Below, one piece after another: positions 1 to 9,800 of a DNA stretch of 64,000 bases (the stretch's first letter is position 1; every line of letters begins with the position of its first letter). This DNA comes from Pseudomonadota bacterium (GTDB taxonomy: Bacteria; Myxococcota_A; Polyangia; Haliangiales; Haliangiaceae). The notes below the pieces were generated by a model. It saw nothing but the letters and a program-made list of their open reading frames with translations. It was not told the DNA's origin and did no database searches. The position numbers and the translations under genes were made by a program. The stretch lies in assembly GCA_022360315.1 (NCBI GenBank), contig JAKSDA010000122.1, positions 62,001-126,000 of the forward strand. Reading direction: 5' to 3'.

Positions 1-618
1 GAAGAGCTCAGCGCGGGCGACGGCGTATCGGACTCGGACATCGGCCCGATCGGTTCGGCAATGATCATGGCCGATCTGATGCGGGTCATGAAACGCGACA
101 GCCTGGTCATTGTGACCATTGCATTGCTGGCGGTATTTGCCGTCCTCGTGGTTTTGTTCCGTTCGGCAACCAAGGCCATGGCCTGTTACGCGCCGCTCTT
201 GTTGAGTCTATCCGCCACGGTTGGCCTGATGCAGCTTCTGGACATGCGGCTCGGCCTGTTCAACATGATCGTCCTGCCCTCGCTGATCGGGATCGGCGTG
301 GACAATAACGTGCATCTCTTTCACCGTTATCAGCTCGAGGGCCGAGGGTCGTGGCCGTACACGATCAAGACCACCGGGGTTGCCTGCCTGATGGCTGCGG
401 TGACCACCATGGCCGGTTTTGCCGGCCTGATCCTGGCCGGGCATCGCGGCCTCAACACCATCGGCGACCTGGCCATCCTGGGCATCGTGACCGCCACGGT
501 GGTCTCGCTGGTATTTTTGCCCGCGGCGATCGCATTGGTCGAGTGGCGCTTCAAGGGCACCTGCTTCGGGGTATTTCCCGACCACGAATTCGACGGCGGC
601 AAGCGCCATACGCGGTAG
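1..618 (+). CDS. RND/MMPL-type exporter, C-terminal fragment
   Basis: The reading frame is open from base 1 and ends at a TAG, so this is the last ~205 residues of a gene that begins outside the window. It shows about five hydrophobic segments with the order typical of the C-terminal membrane half of RND-superfamily (MMPL/SSD-like) transporters. The segment 'LIGIGVDNNVHLFHRY' resembles the conserved GxGVDYxxh stretch of that family, and the final helices end in 'VSLVFLPAAIALVEWR'. It probably moves lipids or hydrophobic compounds using the proton motive force. Substrate cannot be inferred. No neighbour seems operonic: a decayed regulator follows on the same strand. Confidence 0.8.
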   Translation, partial: EELSAGDGVSDSDIGPIGSAMIMADLMRVMKRDSLVIVTIALLAVFAVLVVLFRSATKAMACYAPLLLSLSATVGLMQLLDMRLGLFNMIVLPSLIGIGVDNNVHLFHRYQLEGRGSWPYTIKTTGVACLMAAVTTMAGFAGLILAGHRGLNTIGDLAILGIVTATVVSLVFLPAAIALVEWRFKGTCFGVFPDHEFDGGKRHTR

Positions 619-624
619 ATCCGG

Positions 625-1036
625 TCGCGGTATCGATCTACTCCGCCATCTTCTCTATCACAAATGTTACCTCTTCGCCGATCGGGCATGGGTCGGCGGG
701 AGGAACGGCCGAGGTTTTGGTGAATGCCGACCGGGTGCGCCGGCGACAGTGTTTCACGCGGTGGTTTCGGGCCAATGCTGGATTCGTCTGGCCGGCGATT
801 CGAACCGATGGCCCCGGGCCCGCATACTCGCTGCAAGCCGGACACGTCGCCGTTGTCGCCTGCGACCGGCGTCATATCATCGCGTCGCCCGCCGATCGGC
901 CACCGGTGAAATCGCCGAACGCGTCGGCTATTCATCGCAAGACGCATTGAGCCGCGTATTCAAGCGCGTCGTGGGCACGAGCATGGGCGCCTACCGCAGC
1001 GCGCTGGTGCGGGACCGCAACCACAGTTCGTACTGA
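625..1036 (+). pseudogene. Decayed AraC-family regulator
   Basis: Three pieces in two frames read as an AraC-type regulator with an N-terminal cupin. In the frame ending at 1036, 'FHAVVSGQCWIRLAG' (from ~749) matches the cupin start. In the other forward frame, 'SLQAGHVAVVACDRRH' (~830-880) continues the cupin strand. Back in the first frame, 'IAERVGYSSQDALSRVFKR' followed by 'VGTSMGAYR' (~907-1005) is the second helix-turn-helix of AraC proteins. Switching frames twice, and the near-absence of sequence between cupin and HTH, show at least two frameshifts and a deletion of the first HTH. The start codon is not identifiable. It is unlikely to be functional. Confidence 0.7.
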
Positions 1037-1119
1037 GGCCAACGGCCGAGCCGTCCGGGAGTCCGGCCGTCCGGGGCTTTGCCCAAAAATGACAGCCCGA
1101 GCGCGAAGGGGTCGGGCCG

Positions 1120-1158
1120 CACACGATCACGTTGGAGCATTTTCAACGTGATCGTGTG
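1120..1158. repeat. 15-bp perfect inverted repeat (hairpin)
   Basis: Arms at 1120-1134 and 1144-1158 are perfect reverse complements (CACACGATCACGTTG), separated by nine bases. It lies between the AraC pseudogene and the convergent 2OG-oxygenase gene. There is no clear U-tract, so it could be a bidirectional terminator, an operator or a small repetitive element. A similar hairpin with the core CGGTCACG lies at 35022-35052. Confidence 0.6.
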
Positions 1159-1319
1159 TAGCTCGCATTATTCACCACACCATCTGCTCTGGTCATTTGC
1201 CAGATCTTCCCCGGCAGCTGCGACCTCGGACGATGCCGTGGCGAATAATACGGGCTAGCCTCGCGTGTCCTGGCTGCCCCCGGTCTGCGATCATCCGTCC
1301 GCCTGGATATATTGATGGC

Positions 1320-1961
1320 TCAAGACGTGTGCTGATAGACCAGATCGGTGCGCAGAGCATATTTGCTTCCTCGCGTGACTGCGCACGCTTCGTGCAAGAT
1401 GCGGTGCTGGAACATCAGGGCGCGCCCGGTTTTTGGCGTGACCGTTACGTCGAGTTCGGGGAAGTTGGTCGCGCCACCTGTGAAATCGTCGTTGAGGTAA
1501 ACGACCAGCGTCACCCGGCTCACTCCGCCCTCGACTGCCAGTTCGGTATCCCAGTGTACACCATGGCGTTCTCCAGGCGCGTAGCGGTAGACGCGAAGTC
1601 TGGGATTTGCGCAGAGTAACGAGCCACCCTGGAATGTGTCTGGAAATGCCCCGTACTCGTGGAGAACGCGCTGACGTGTGCCGGCCAGAACGCGCCCGGC
1701 GTCGGCCGTGTCATCCCACATCACCCGACGATTGTTGCGCACACGCTCGTCGACACCCACCCCATCCCGCCGGATGACCGGAGCAATGATAGGGTCGCCC
1801 TGTTCAAATCGCTCGATATAGCGTTGGCAGGCTTCGCGGCTGAGCACATCATCCGCGGCCCACCACAGCCGCTGCTTCAAGTCGAGGTGGCCGGAGAACA
1901 CGAAAAGCAGTGTAAAACGAATCTGCGCCAGCAGCCATGCGGCGCCACCACAGAGGCGCAA
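1320..1961 (-). CDS. 2OG-Fe(II) oxygenase (prolyl 4-hydroxylase-like)
   Basis: A 213-residue protein with the double-stranded beta-helix signature of 2-oxoglutarate/Fe(II) dioxygenases: the H-x-D pair in 'HGVHWDTE', the distal histidine in 'HRILHEAC' and the 2OG-binding arginine in 'YALRTDLVY'. All three iron ligands are therefore present. The 'GGATNFPEL' loop is typical of the prolyl 4-hydroxylase branch, which hydroxylates protein or free amino acid side chains. The only start giving the full frame is a TTG with a possible AAAGG upstream; the N-terminal ~30 residues are not family-like, so translation may begin further in. The substrate is unknown and the gene stands alone. Confidence 0.8.
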   Translation of the reverse strand: MRLCGGAAWLLAQIRFTLLFVFSGHLDLKQRLWWAADDVLSREACQRYIERFEQGDPIIAPVIRRDGVGVDERVRNNRRVMWDDTADAGRVLAGTRQRVLHEYGAFPDTFQGGSLLCANPRLRVYRYAPGERHGVHWDTELAVEGGVSRVTLVVYLNDDFTGGATNFPELDVTVTPKTGRALMFQHRILHEACAVTRGSKYALRTDLVYQHTS

Positions 1962-2057
1962 TAGCCTTTGGCAGCGAAAAGCTCCGGGACGTGATCGAGT
2001 TCACGGATCAAGGAGCCAAAGTTCAGTTGAGCGCTGCGAGACAGTTCTTTTGACTGA

Positions 2058-3614
2058 ATGGCAGGCTCGCTACAAACTGATCAGGACATGTCATCCGCTG
2101 CCATGAATCTCAATCGCGGGTCCCTCGCCGACGTCGAGGTCGACCAACGCCTAGTCGCCGCGCTGCGCGCACGCAGGGGACGGGCTACCGAATCCGATCT
2201 GATTGCCGAGTCGGGCCTGCCGCAGCACCTCTTGGGGCCGGGGCTGCGCCGCATCATGCTGGTATACGAGTGCGCAATAGAAACCACTGACGACGGCGAT
2301 GTGGTGTATGTATTCGACCCGGATTTGGCTCCGCGCACCGATGATCTCGGTCATCGCTGGCGCGCCATACGCAGGACTGCCTGGGCGGTTTTTCGCACCC
2401 TGTTCAAGATCACTATCACTGTGGTGCTCATTGTCTATTTCCTCATTGTGGTGGCGTTGATGATCGCCGCAACCGTGGCCCTCCTCAGCCAGAAGAACGG
2501 CTCGTCTTCGTCTTCGTCTTCGTCTTCGTCTTCGTCCTCGTCCTCGTCTTCAGGGTTCTTCGATGGGCTTTTTTGGGGGTGGCTGTTCGGCGATAGGAAC
2601 TATCGCAGCAGGCGGCACGCCTGGCGTCGCGATCCCGATTATCAGGACCAGGCTCTTGAGCACTACGAATCGAGCCGCTGGGCTACCGAAGCCGGACGGC
2701 GCACTGCGAGCGACCGGCGGCCATTTTATCGCAAGGTATTTGCGTTTGTGTTTGGCCGCGAAGAGGAAGAGCGGGATCAGCTATTCACGGAAAAGCAGCT
2801 ATTGGCGTATCTTCGCGCGGCCGATGGGGTCGTGTCTCCCACCGAACTTGTCACTCGCACTGGCTGGTCACTTGATGCGGCGGAACGACAATCCACGCGC
2901 CTTATTGCCGAGTACGGTGGTGATGTTGAAGTCGGCGAAGACGGGCAAATTTTGTACGTGTTTCCCGACCTCATGGCCACCGCCAGTAATACCACGACGG
3001 AGACTAGGCCGGCCCCCCTAGTGTGGGAGCACTACGAGACGCCGCAGCCGCTCACCGGCAACAGCGCGGCTGCCAATACGGGAATCGTGGCTCTCAATCT
3101 GTCCGTGCTGGTCGGCGCCACGCTGCTCATTCCCCATTATGCCGCACCCATTCTGGGCATTGATATGACCGTACCGGCCGTGCACATCGGCTTGTATGTT
3201 GTTCCGGCCGTGTACAGCGCGCTTTTTTTCACGATACCCATTTATCGTGCATTGTTTCACGTGGGGCCAGAAAATCGCCGAAGAGCCAAACGCAACACGC
3301 GACGGGCGCTGTTGCAAACTGTCTACGCCAGGTCTGTGCCCAACCCCACGCCCGTGCAGGTAAAAAGGGCCCAGCTGGCCTTGCCATATGGGGTCGAAAT
3401 CAGCGCTGGCGACGACGGAGAGCTGGCCGAGGCGCTGGCCGATGTCGCCACCGAATACGGGGCCGATGGCACGGTGCACGACGACGGCGCCGTCACGTTC
3501 GTGTTCGACCGCATAGCAAACGAGGCGGGCGCAGCAAAGAGCGCCCGTGCGCTGGGCGGCCAGCTGGCCATTACGCGTATCGGCGACCGGGTGACCGCGC
3601 AATTGCGCGGCTGA
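2058..3614 (+). CDS. Poly-serine membrane protein with three wHTH-like modules
   Basis: A 518-residue protein of no recognised function. A cytosolic N-terminal module (about 25-95) is followed by one strong membrane segment (~115-140), a run of 17 serines (~150-166) and a glycine/aromatic stretch. A second module comes at ~245-305, then a pair of membrane segments (~340-400) and a third module at ~420-490. The three modules look like diverged copies: each is helical and ends in an acidic-Gly turn followed by a strand such as 'DVVYVFDPDL', 'QILYVFPDL' or 'AVTFVFDRI'. I infer winged-helix-like folds. The start is uncertain: ATGs at 2058, 2088 and 2103 are all possible and none has a convincing ribosome binding site. 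Confidence 0.7.
   Translation: MAGSLQTDQDMSSAAMNLNRGSLADVEVDQRLVAALRARRGRATESDLIAESGLPQHLLGPGLRRIMLVYECAIETTDDGDVVYVFDPDLAPRTDDLGHRWRAIRRTAWAVFRTLFKITITVVLIVYFLIVVALMIAATVALLSQKNGSSSSSSSSSSSSSSSSSGFFDGLFWGWLFGDRNYRSRRHAWRRDPDYQDQALEHYESSRWATEAGRRTASDRRPFYRKVFAFVFGREEEERDQLFTEKQLLAYLRAADGVVSPTELVTRTGWSLDAAERQSTRLIAEYGGDVEVGEDGQILYVFPDLMATASNTTTETRPAPLVWEHYETPQPLTGNSAAANTGIVALNLSVLVGATLLIPHYAAPILGIDMTVPAVHIGLYVVPAVYSALFFTIPIYRALFHVGPENRRRAKRNTRRALLQTVYARSVPNPTPVQVKRAQLALPYGVEISAGDDGELAEALADVATEYGADGTVHDDGAVTFVFDRIANEAGAAKSARALGGQLAITRIGDRVTAQLRG
2503..2553 (+). repeat. TCTTCG hexamer microsatellite (poly-Ser)
   Basis: About eight near-perfect TCTTCG/TCCTCG units inside the coding region encode an uninterrupted serine run. 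Because the unit is six bases, gain or loss of units changes the linker length by two residues without shifting the frame. It sits just after the first transmembrane segment. Confidence 0.85.
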
Positions 3615-3643
3615 TGTGCGACCGGGATCGCCGCTTGCCAGGT

Positions 3644-3672
3644 TTGGGTATGCGACGGCAGCGCATACCCAA
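3644..3672. terminator. Hairpin terminator candidate
   Basis: Perfect 11-bp inverted repeat (TTGGGTATGCG at 3644-3654 and its complement at 3662-3672) with a seven-base loop, 30 bases after the stop of the poly-serine membrane protein. Little U-tract follows, so termination could be intrinsic-weak or the structure may only protect the 3' end. Confidence 0.55.
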
Positions 3673-3794
3673 GCCGTTTGACCAGGGGTGGTACCGGGCC
3701 GACAATTCTACCGGACCACTCGGTGGCTCGGATTGAACATCGCACGGCAAGAATGGTATCACGGTTGGCATCAATAACGGTGGGAGATCGAAGC

Positions 3795-4370
3795 GTGAGC
3801 GAGCCCAATTCCATTCCAGTCGAGCAACGTAATGTCATCATCAATTCCCTTGCCCGGGTAAATCGCATCGTCGGTAACGCGGCGCGCAACGTGGCCGCCG
3901 GTCTGTTGGTGGTCATGGTGATCGTGGTTCTCTTGCAGGTCTGCTTTCGCTATGTGCTCAACAACTCGCTGACCTGGAGCGAAGAGCTGGCCAAAGTCAT
4001 GATGGTTTGGTCGGCTTTTTTGGTCGCCCCATGGGCCTATCGTATGGGCGCCTTCGTGGCCATCGAAATGTTTGCCGACGCCCTGCCCAGGCGCTTGCGC
4101 CTCCTGCTTCTGCTCGTTATCCACCTTCTGGTCCTGTGGGTCGTTGCGGTGTTTTTTCGCGAGAGTCTGGGATTCTGGAGCCGGGGACTTTCGAACCAAG
4201 CCGCTACCATGGCGGTCTCGATGGCCTGGTTTTACTCGGTGGTCCCGTTCAGCTTTGCTGCCCTCTTTACGGTCAGTTGTGAATTGATCCTGCGCGATCT
4301 CATGACATTGATATATCCGGATCGGGATTACACGATGGCACACCCAGCTCTGCCCATGGCGGGAGAGTGA
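3795..4370 (+). CDS. dctQ: TRAP transporter small permease (DctQ-like)
   Basis: About 191 residues with four membrane helices, the size and topology of DctQ proteins. 'QVCFRYVLNNSLTWSEELAK' followed by 'MMVWSAFLVAPWAY' is the hallmark region joining helices 1 and 2 of TRAP small permeases. I chose the GTG at 3795 because a GGGAG sits eight bases upstream and the preceding in-frame extension (from 3678) is not family-like. It partners the large permease, which starts four bases after its stop, in a tripartite secondary transporter that takes up an organic acid or similar solute across the inner membrane. Confidence 0.88.
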   Translation: MSEPNSIPVEQRNVIINSLARVNRIVGNAARNVAAGLLVVMVIVVLLQVCFRYVLNNSLTWSEELAKVMMVWSAFLVAPWAYRMGAFVAIEMFADALPRRLRLLLLLVIHLLVLWVVAVFFRESLGFWSRGLSNQAATMAVSMAWFYSVVPFSFAALFTVSCELILRDLMTLIYPDRDYTMAHPALPMAGE

Positions 4371-4374
4371 GGCC

Positions 4375-5661
4375 ATGTCGCTGGCTTATTTCTGGATCTT
4401 CCTCTTTCTCATGTGTGCCGGCACTCCGATCGTATTCGCCTTGCTGATCGGACCCGGTCTCAGCCTGACCATTGATGGTCAGGAAATCTTTTTTAAGGTG
4501 CTTTTGTCTCGCCTGTACAACGGAATGGACTCATTCCCGCTCATGGCAGTGCCGTTTTTTATTCTCGCCGGCGAAGTGATGAATTCGGGAGGTATCACGG
4601 CGTTGATTGTCAAATTCAGCCAGGCCATGATCGGCCATGTACGCGGCGGCCTGGCACAGATGAATATCCTGTCTTCTGTATTTTTTGCTGGGCTATCGGG
4701 CTCGGCTGTCGCGGATACGTCGGCCCTGGGCAAGATGCTGATCCCGGCCATGGAACAAAACGGCTATTCGCGCCGCTTTGCTGCAGCGATCACGGCGGCG
4801 TCCTCGGTTATTGGCCCCATCATTCCGCCGTCGGGCATCATGATCATTTATGCATTCATCATGAATGTATCGGTTGGTGGACTCTTTGCCGCAGGTCTGA
4901 TACCGGGTTTGATGGTGTGTACCGGGCTCATGTTGATCACCAAACGTCTGGCCAGAATCCGCGACTATCCCGCGGCCGGTCGCAAAGCGACTTGGCGCGA
5001 GCGGGGCCAGGCGCTGCGTCAGACCTTTCTGGCACTGCTGACCCCGATCATTCTTTTGGGCGGCATCTTGCTGGGCATCTTCACTCCGACCGAAGCCGCT
5101 GCGGTCGCCGCCGGCTACGCGCTTGTCATCTCGGTCTTTGTGATCCGCACCCTGCAGATCAAGGAGCTTCCCGGAGTGTTCATCAACGCAGTGGTGCAAT
5201 CCGGGGTCATTCTCTTATTGGTGGGAGCAGCGGTTACGTTTGCCTGGATCATCACGGTGTCCGGCATGGCTCAGTTCATCGCCGATGGTATTGCCGACAC
5301 TACCGACAATGTGTATTTGCTATTGTTCTTGATCAATATCTTTTTGTTCGTCGTCGGCATGTTCCTCGATGCCGGACCGGCGATTCTGATCCTGGGGCCG
5401 GTATTGGCCCCACTCTTCATCGACATGGGGGTCGATCCCCTGCACTTTGCTGTGGTCATGTGTGTGAACGTGACAGTCGGCCTGGCCACTCCGCCCATGG
5501 GCCTGGTATTGTTCGTGGCCTCCGCTGTGTCCGGGCAAAAAGTGGAAAAAATCGCCTTGGAGATGGTGCCATTTCTGGCCGTGGAGATTGCCGTGATTTT
5601 CCTGATTACCTATATCCCAGCCCTGTCGATGACCTTACCCCGGCTGCTCGGTTTTGCGTGA
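4375..5661 (+). CDS. dctM: TRAP transporter large permease (DctM-like)
   Basis: A 428-residue, very hydrophobic protein with the 12 or so helices of the DctM family and its typical motifs: 'FPLMAVPFFILAGEVMNSGG' near residue 45, 'GLSGSAVADTSALG' near 105, 'GPIIPPSGIMIIYA' near 145 and 'GIFTPTEAAAVAAGYA' near 240. It forms the ion-coupled transport core. The start follows a GAGAGTGAG sequence and the gene is essentially contiguous with dctQ. The binding protein gene follows after 56 bases, so the operon order is Q-M-P, not the more familiar P-Q-M. Confidence 0.93.
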   Translation: MSLAYFWIFLFLMCAGTPIVFALLIGPGLSLTIDGQEIFFKVLLSRLYNGMDSFPLMAVPFFILAGEVMNSGGITALIVKFSQAMIGHVRGGLAQMNILSSVFFAGLSGSAVADTSALGKMLIPAMEQNGYSRRFAAAITAASSVIGPIIPPSGIMIIYAFIMNVSVGGLFAAGLIPGLMVCTGLMLITKRLARIRDYPAAGRKATWRERGQALRQTFLALLTPIILLGGILLGIFTPTEAAAVAAGYALVISVFVIRTLQIKELPGVFINAVVQSGVILLLVGAAVTFAWIITVSGMAQFIADGIADTTDNVYLLLFLINIFLFVVGMFLDAGPAILILGPVLAPLFIDMGVDPLHFAVVMCVNVTVGLATPPMGLVLFVASAVSGQKVEKIALEMVPFLAVEIAVIFLITYIPALSMTLPRLLGFA

Positions 5662-5717
5662 CCAGGCCGCTCTGAACCCAAACTGAAAGCCCATCGAGAA
5701 AAGAAAGGGAGTAGAGT

Positions 5718-6788
5718 TTGCAACGAACATTCCTGTTGATCGCCTTCGCAGTGATCGTTGTGATCTGCGCCGTTGGTACGGTTCTGTCTTCGGCGTCGAG
5801 TGCTGAGTTCACCATCAAGATCGCATTTCTCGGCTCTCCAGAAGATGAGGATTACGATGGTTCCCTGGTATTGAAGGATTATGTAGAGAGCCGGACCAAC
5901 GGCCGCGTCGCGATCAAGATTTTCCCGTCCGGGCAATTTTGCGGCAACGAACGCGAATGTATCGAGGGGCTGCAAAGCGGCATTCTCGAGATCCACATGA
6001 CTACCATCGGCGGCCTGGGCAATCTCTTTGGTCCCGGGCAAGTGTTGGATCTTCCCTATGTATTTCGAGACGATCGCATCGCCGAATGCGTCCTGGACGG
6101 ACCGATCGTCGATCAGTTGCGCAGCGCGGTTTTGCGAGCAGATCTGCGGATGCGGCTCATGACGATTTCCAACACTGGTGGTTGGCGCAACTTTGCCACC
6201 ACCAACAAAGAGATCCGGGCCCCACAAGACCTCAAGGGCCAAAAGATCCGGACCACTCCGGCGCCGATTCAGCAAGAGCTGGTCAAAGCGCTGGGCGGCA
6301 ATCCCACTCCCATCGCGTGGTCAGAAGTTTACACTGCACTGGCAACTGGCGTCGTCGAGGGCACCAAAAATGGTATTCAAGACATCGTCGGCATGAAATT
6401 TCACGAACACATTAAATATATTACGCTAGATGGGCACGCCTATATGGGGGCGCTCTGGTGGTTTTCCGAGTCGGCCTGGCAAACCCTGCCACCGGACATT
6501 CGCCGGGTGATCTTCGACGGCTTTCAGCACCTCAAGACGGTCACTCGAGCACTGCCGATGCGCCGACAAATCTCGTCGTACGAGGAATTCAAGCGGGCCG
6601 GAGGGACCATTTACATGCCGACGGCGGATGAAAAGATACAGTTTCAGAAGGCTACTGCTGGACTTCGGACGTGGTTTGCCGATACCTATGGCACCGAATG
6701 GCTCGACAAGCTCGACACTGCGGTTCGGGCCTGCGAGGCCGATATTGATCGCGCCTTTGACGTGGCCGACAGGCAACCGGGCAGATGA
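5718..6788 (+). CDS. dctP: TRAP transporter substrate-binding protein (DctP-like)
   Basis: A 356-residue periplasmic protein. The start is a TTG at 5718, with AAAGGGAG just upstream, followed by a clear signal peptide (hydrophobic core to about residue 25, cleavage near 'SSASSAEF'). The mature part has family features: 'VKIFPSGQF'-type motif (here 'IKIFPSGQFCGNERECIEGL'), 'GWRNFATTNKEIRAPQDLKG' and 'KIRTT' around 150-185, where the arginine normally binds the substrate carboxylate, and 'GVVEGTKNG' around 215. The ligand is not predictable from sequence. It ends 93 bases before the end of a convergent kinase gene. Confidence 0.92.
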   Translation: MQRTFLLIAFAVIVVICAVGTVLSSASSAEFTIKIAFLGSPEDEDYDGSLVLKDYVESRTNGRVAIKIFPSGQFCGNERECIEGLQSGILEIHMTTIGGLGNLFGPGQVLDLPYVFRDDRIAECVLDGPIVDQLRSAVLRADLRMRLMTISNTGGWRNFATTNKEIRAPQDLKGQKIRTTPAPIQQELVKALGGNPTPIAWSEVYTALATGVVEGTKNGIQDIVGMKFHEHIKYITLDGHAYMGALWWFSESAWQTLPPDIRRVIFDGFQHLKTVTRALPMRRQISSYEEFKRAGGTIYMPTADEKIQFQKATAGLRTWFADTYGTEWLDKLDTAVRACEADIDRAFDVADRQPGR

Positions 6789-6881
6789 TCATGGAACGCC
6801 GCAGTGGGCCGCGCTCCTCGGTCTGGCCCGGCGAGCGGCCTGGACGCATCAGACTCCCAGTGTGACCAGGTGATAGATCCG

Positions 6882-9800
6882 TCACTGCAAGGTGACGAGA
6901 AGACGCGTCGCGGTGCACAGGTCCGCGGTGTCGAATCCCTCGTCAAACGGCTCCATTGCCGCGGCCAGGGCCTCGCGGGCAGCTTCACTTCGGCCCTGGC
7001 GCTGCCACAGCTGGCTGCGGGTGATGGTCGCGCGCAGTATCAGCGAACGCGATCTCTGCTCGCCGGCGACCTCGAGGGCGCGCTCCAGCCAGTGTTCGGC
7101 CTGCTCCATCTCGGGTTCAGCCCGGCGCAAGAGCACCTCGGCATGCAAACGGTAGATCTCGGCCTGGTAAAAACGCTCATCGGTCTGATCTGCCCATTCC
7201 ATGGCTTCGTAGAGGAGATTTTGCGCCTGACCCAGGTGACCCGCGGCTATACAGGCCTCTGCCTGCAGGGCCAGAAAGCACGGCAAAAACAGCCTCGCCC
7301 CGGTCGCCCGAAACGCATCGATGCCTTCCTCGATGCGTTCGATGCCGGCATGGCCACCCCCGCCTGCCACCTCTTTTTCGGCCAGGGTCCAGCCGTCCAG
7401 CACAGTGGCGTATGCAGTCCACAATGAAAATTCGTGCTCGCTCGACAGCTCGATCGTGGCCAGCGAAAGGTCGCGCACCCCATCCTGGTCGCCGCGCAGC
7501 TGGTAGAGCCGGACCAGCCAGATCTGAGCAAACACCCGGGTAAATGGATGATCGATCGTATGGGCCAGAGAAACCCCGCTTCGGCATAATGCAAGCCCCT
7601 GATCGGGATATCCCATAAACCACATGACCCAACCCGCATAGATCCGCGACGCTGCCCCCGGGTCCTGGCCGTACTGAAACGCGTGCTTGCCGTGCACGGC
7701 CACGTCGTAGAGGGCGAGACATTGCTCAAAATGGTGTCGCGCTCTATCGAGCTCGCCCAGAAAAAACAAACTGGCCCCCATATTGCGATGGGCCTCGACC
7801 AGCAGCGCCGAATCTTCCGAACGCTCGGCCAGCGACAGGAGCTCTTGCGCAATATCGCGCGAAGCGTGCAGATCTGCGCGCACCAGGTGAAATAAAAACG
7901 ACCCCCACAGAACCCGAAATAACTTCGGCGTCTCGCCCAGCTCTCGACACAGCACCCGGCACTTCAGAAACGTTCGCTCCACTTCAGGAGCTGCGTAGCC
8001 CTTGGTGGCGACCAGACATTGACCGAGTGCGATCAGCAAGTCCAGCTTGATCTCTGCCCCCTCGCCGCGCCCGCGGTCGCCGTCGAGCAGCTCGATACCT
8101 CTGGTGAAGTGGGCGCACGCCTCGACGTTGGCCGAGCGCTGGATGGCCCGTTGCCCGGCCCGGCTCCAGTACTGAATGGCCCGGTCGGTGTAGCCGGCTT
8201 CCTGGCAGTGAAAGGCGAGTAGCGCTGCCCGCATGGTTCGCTCCTCGCCGGTATATACCGCCTCCACTGCGCTGACCACCTGGCCGTGAAGCTCGACCCG
8301 CTGCTCGCCCGACAGCTCGCCAATGATCACGTCGCGCACCTTGTCGTGGGCAAACCGCCATACGCCGTCGAGATAGTCGAGTACCGCGGCGTTGGCGCAG
8401 GTGTCGAGCCAAGACTCCAGATCGCCGGTGCCGGCATGTTGCCGCAATACAGCCAGATCGAGCTGGCGGCCCATGACCGCAGCAAAGTGCAAGAGCGCGC
8501 GACCGTTTTCTGGCACCCGGGCGACGCGGCGCCGGCCAAAGCTGCGAATCCCGCCGGTCAATAGATGATCGGGCAGAGCAATGCGATCGATCTGATCGAG
8601 TTGGCCAGCCTGGGCGGCCAGTTCGCGCAAAACCTCGATCAGGAAAAATACATTGCCCTCGGTCTCGCGATACAAATACTCGACCAGCGCGGGGTCACGG
8701 CCGGCATCGCCGAGCATCGAGACGCTCAACTCAATAATGTGCGTCTTGCCAAAACTGGCGATTTTGAACCGGTTTGCCCGGGCCACGCTGTCGGCCAGGT
8801 GGGGAGCTTCGTCGTCGCGATAGTTGCCCACGATGAGAAGCGGTATCTGAGAGCTGACCTCGCTCAGATGACCGAGCAGCTGAACGCTGTCCTGTCCGGC
8901 CCATTGCAGATCTTCGAGCAGAACCAGGGTCGGCCGCCGCTGTAGCCGAAACATCGTCTCGATGGACTGAAACAATCTCTTTTGCGCCGCTGCCGGAGGT
9001 AACCCGGCCGCGTCCGGGATATCCCGGCCCAGTAGTTGTGGTAGCTCGGGAAGCAATGCCTTGATCACCGCAGCATCTGCATCGTCCAGCTCGCGATGAT
9101 CGCTCGCCAGTCCCAGGTTGGGTTGCGACCCAGAATTTCGCGGCACAGAATGATCCGGCGCGGCGCCGTGGCGTTGCACAGATCGATTCCGCATGGCCCG
9201 GTGAAGCACCGCATTCTCCAGTGGAGCTTCATAAGTTTCGGACAAACCGGCTTCGGACAAGCTGGAATTGTTCACCGTGTCATTGTCATTGCCATTGTCG
9301 TTGTCGGCCCCAGGTTGTTTCGGTCGAGATGCGCTGTCCTCGGCAACTCGCGCCGGGGTGGTGCGAGTTCGCAGCGATACTGCGCGCAATACCGGTAGCC
9401 AGACGTGATAGGAACTGCCCACCTCGAGCACGGCTTGTCCCTGCACCACCGACGCCCCGTAGACCATGGCCAGGGTGCGCAGCTCAGCCATCAATCGCGA
9501 CTTGCCAACACCGCTCTCGCCACAATAGAGCCAGGTCGACCCGCGGCCCCCGAGCAGGTCGACAAGAGCCGTTTTTAGCAATGAGAGCTCTCTGTCGCGG
9601 CCGATGAATTCGGACGCCTGGAGAAAACTCTCGCGGGTTTCAGGAGTTTCCAGCGATATCGGCTCGGCAACCACCTGGCCGAACTCCGCCAACACCGCCG
9701 CGGCACTCGAGTACCGCTGTGATGGTTCCCGTGCCAACAGTTTGCGCAGAATATTGGCCAGCCGGTCGTGCCTGTCCCGGTCATTCCCCGATCTGGTCGA

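Noticed and set aside
5610..6275. 221-residue antisense ORF over the TRAP binding protein
   Set aside because: It is the complement of a clear DctP gene with a signal peptide and family motifs.
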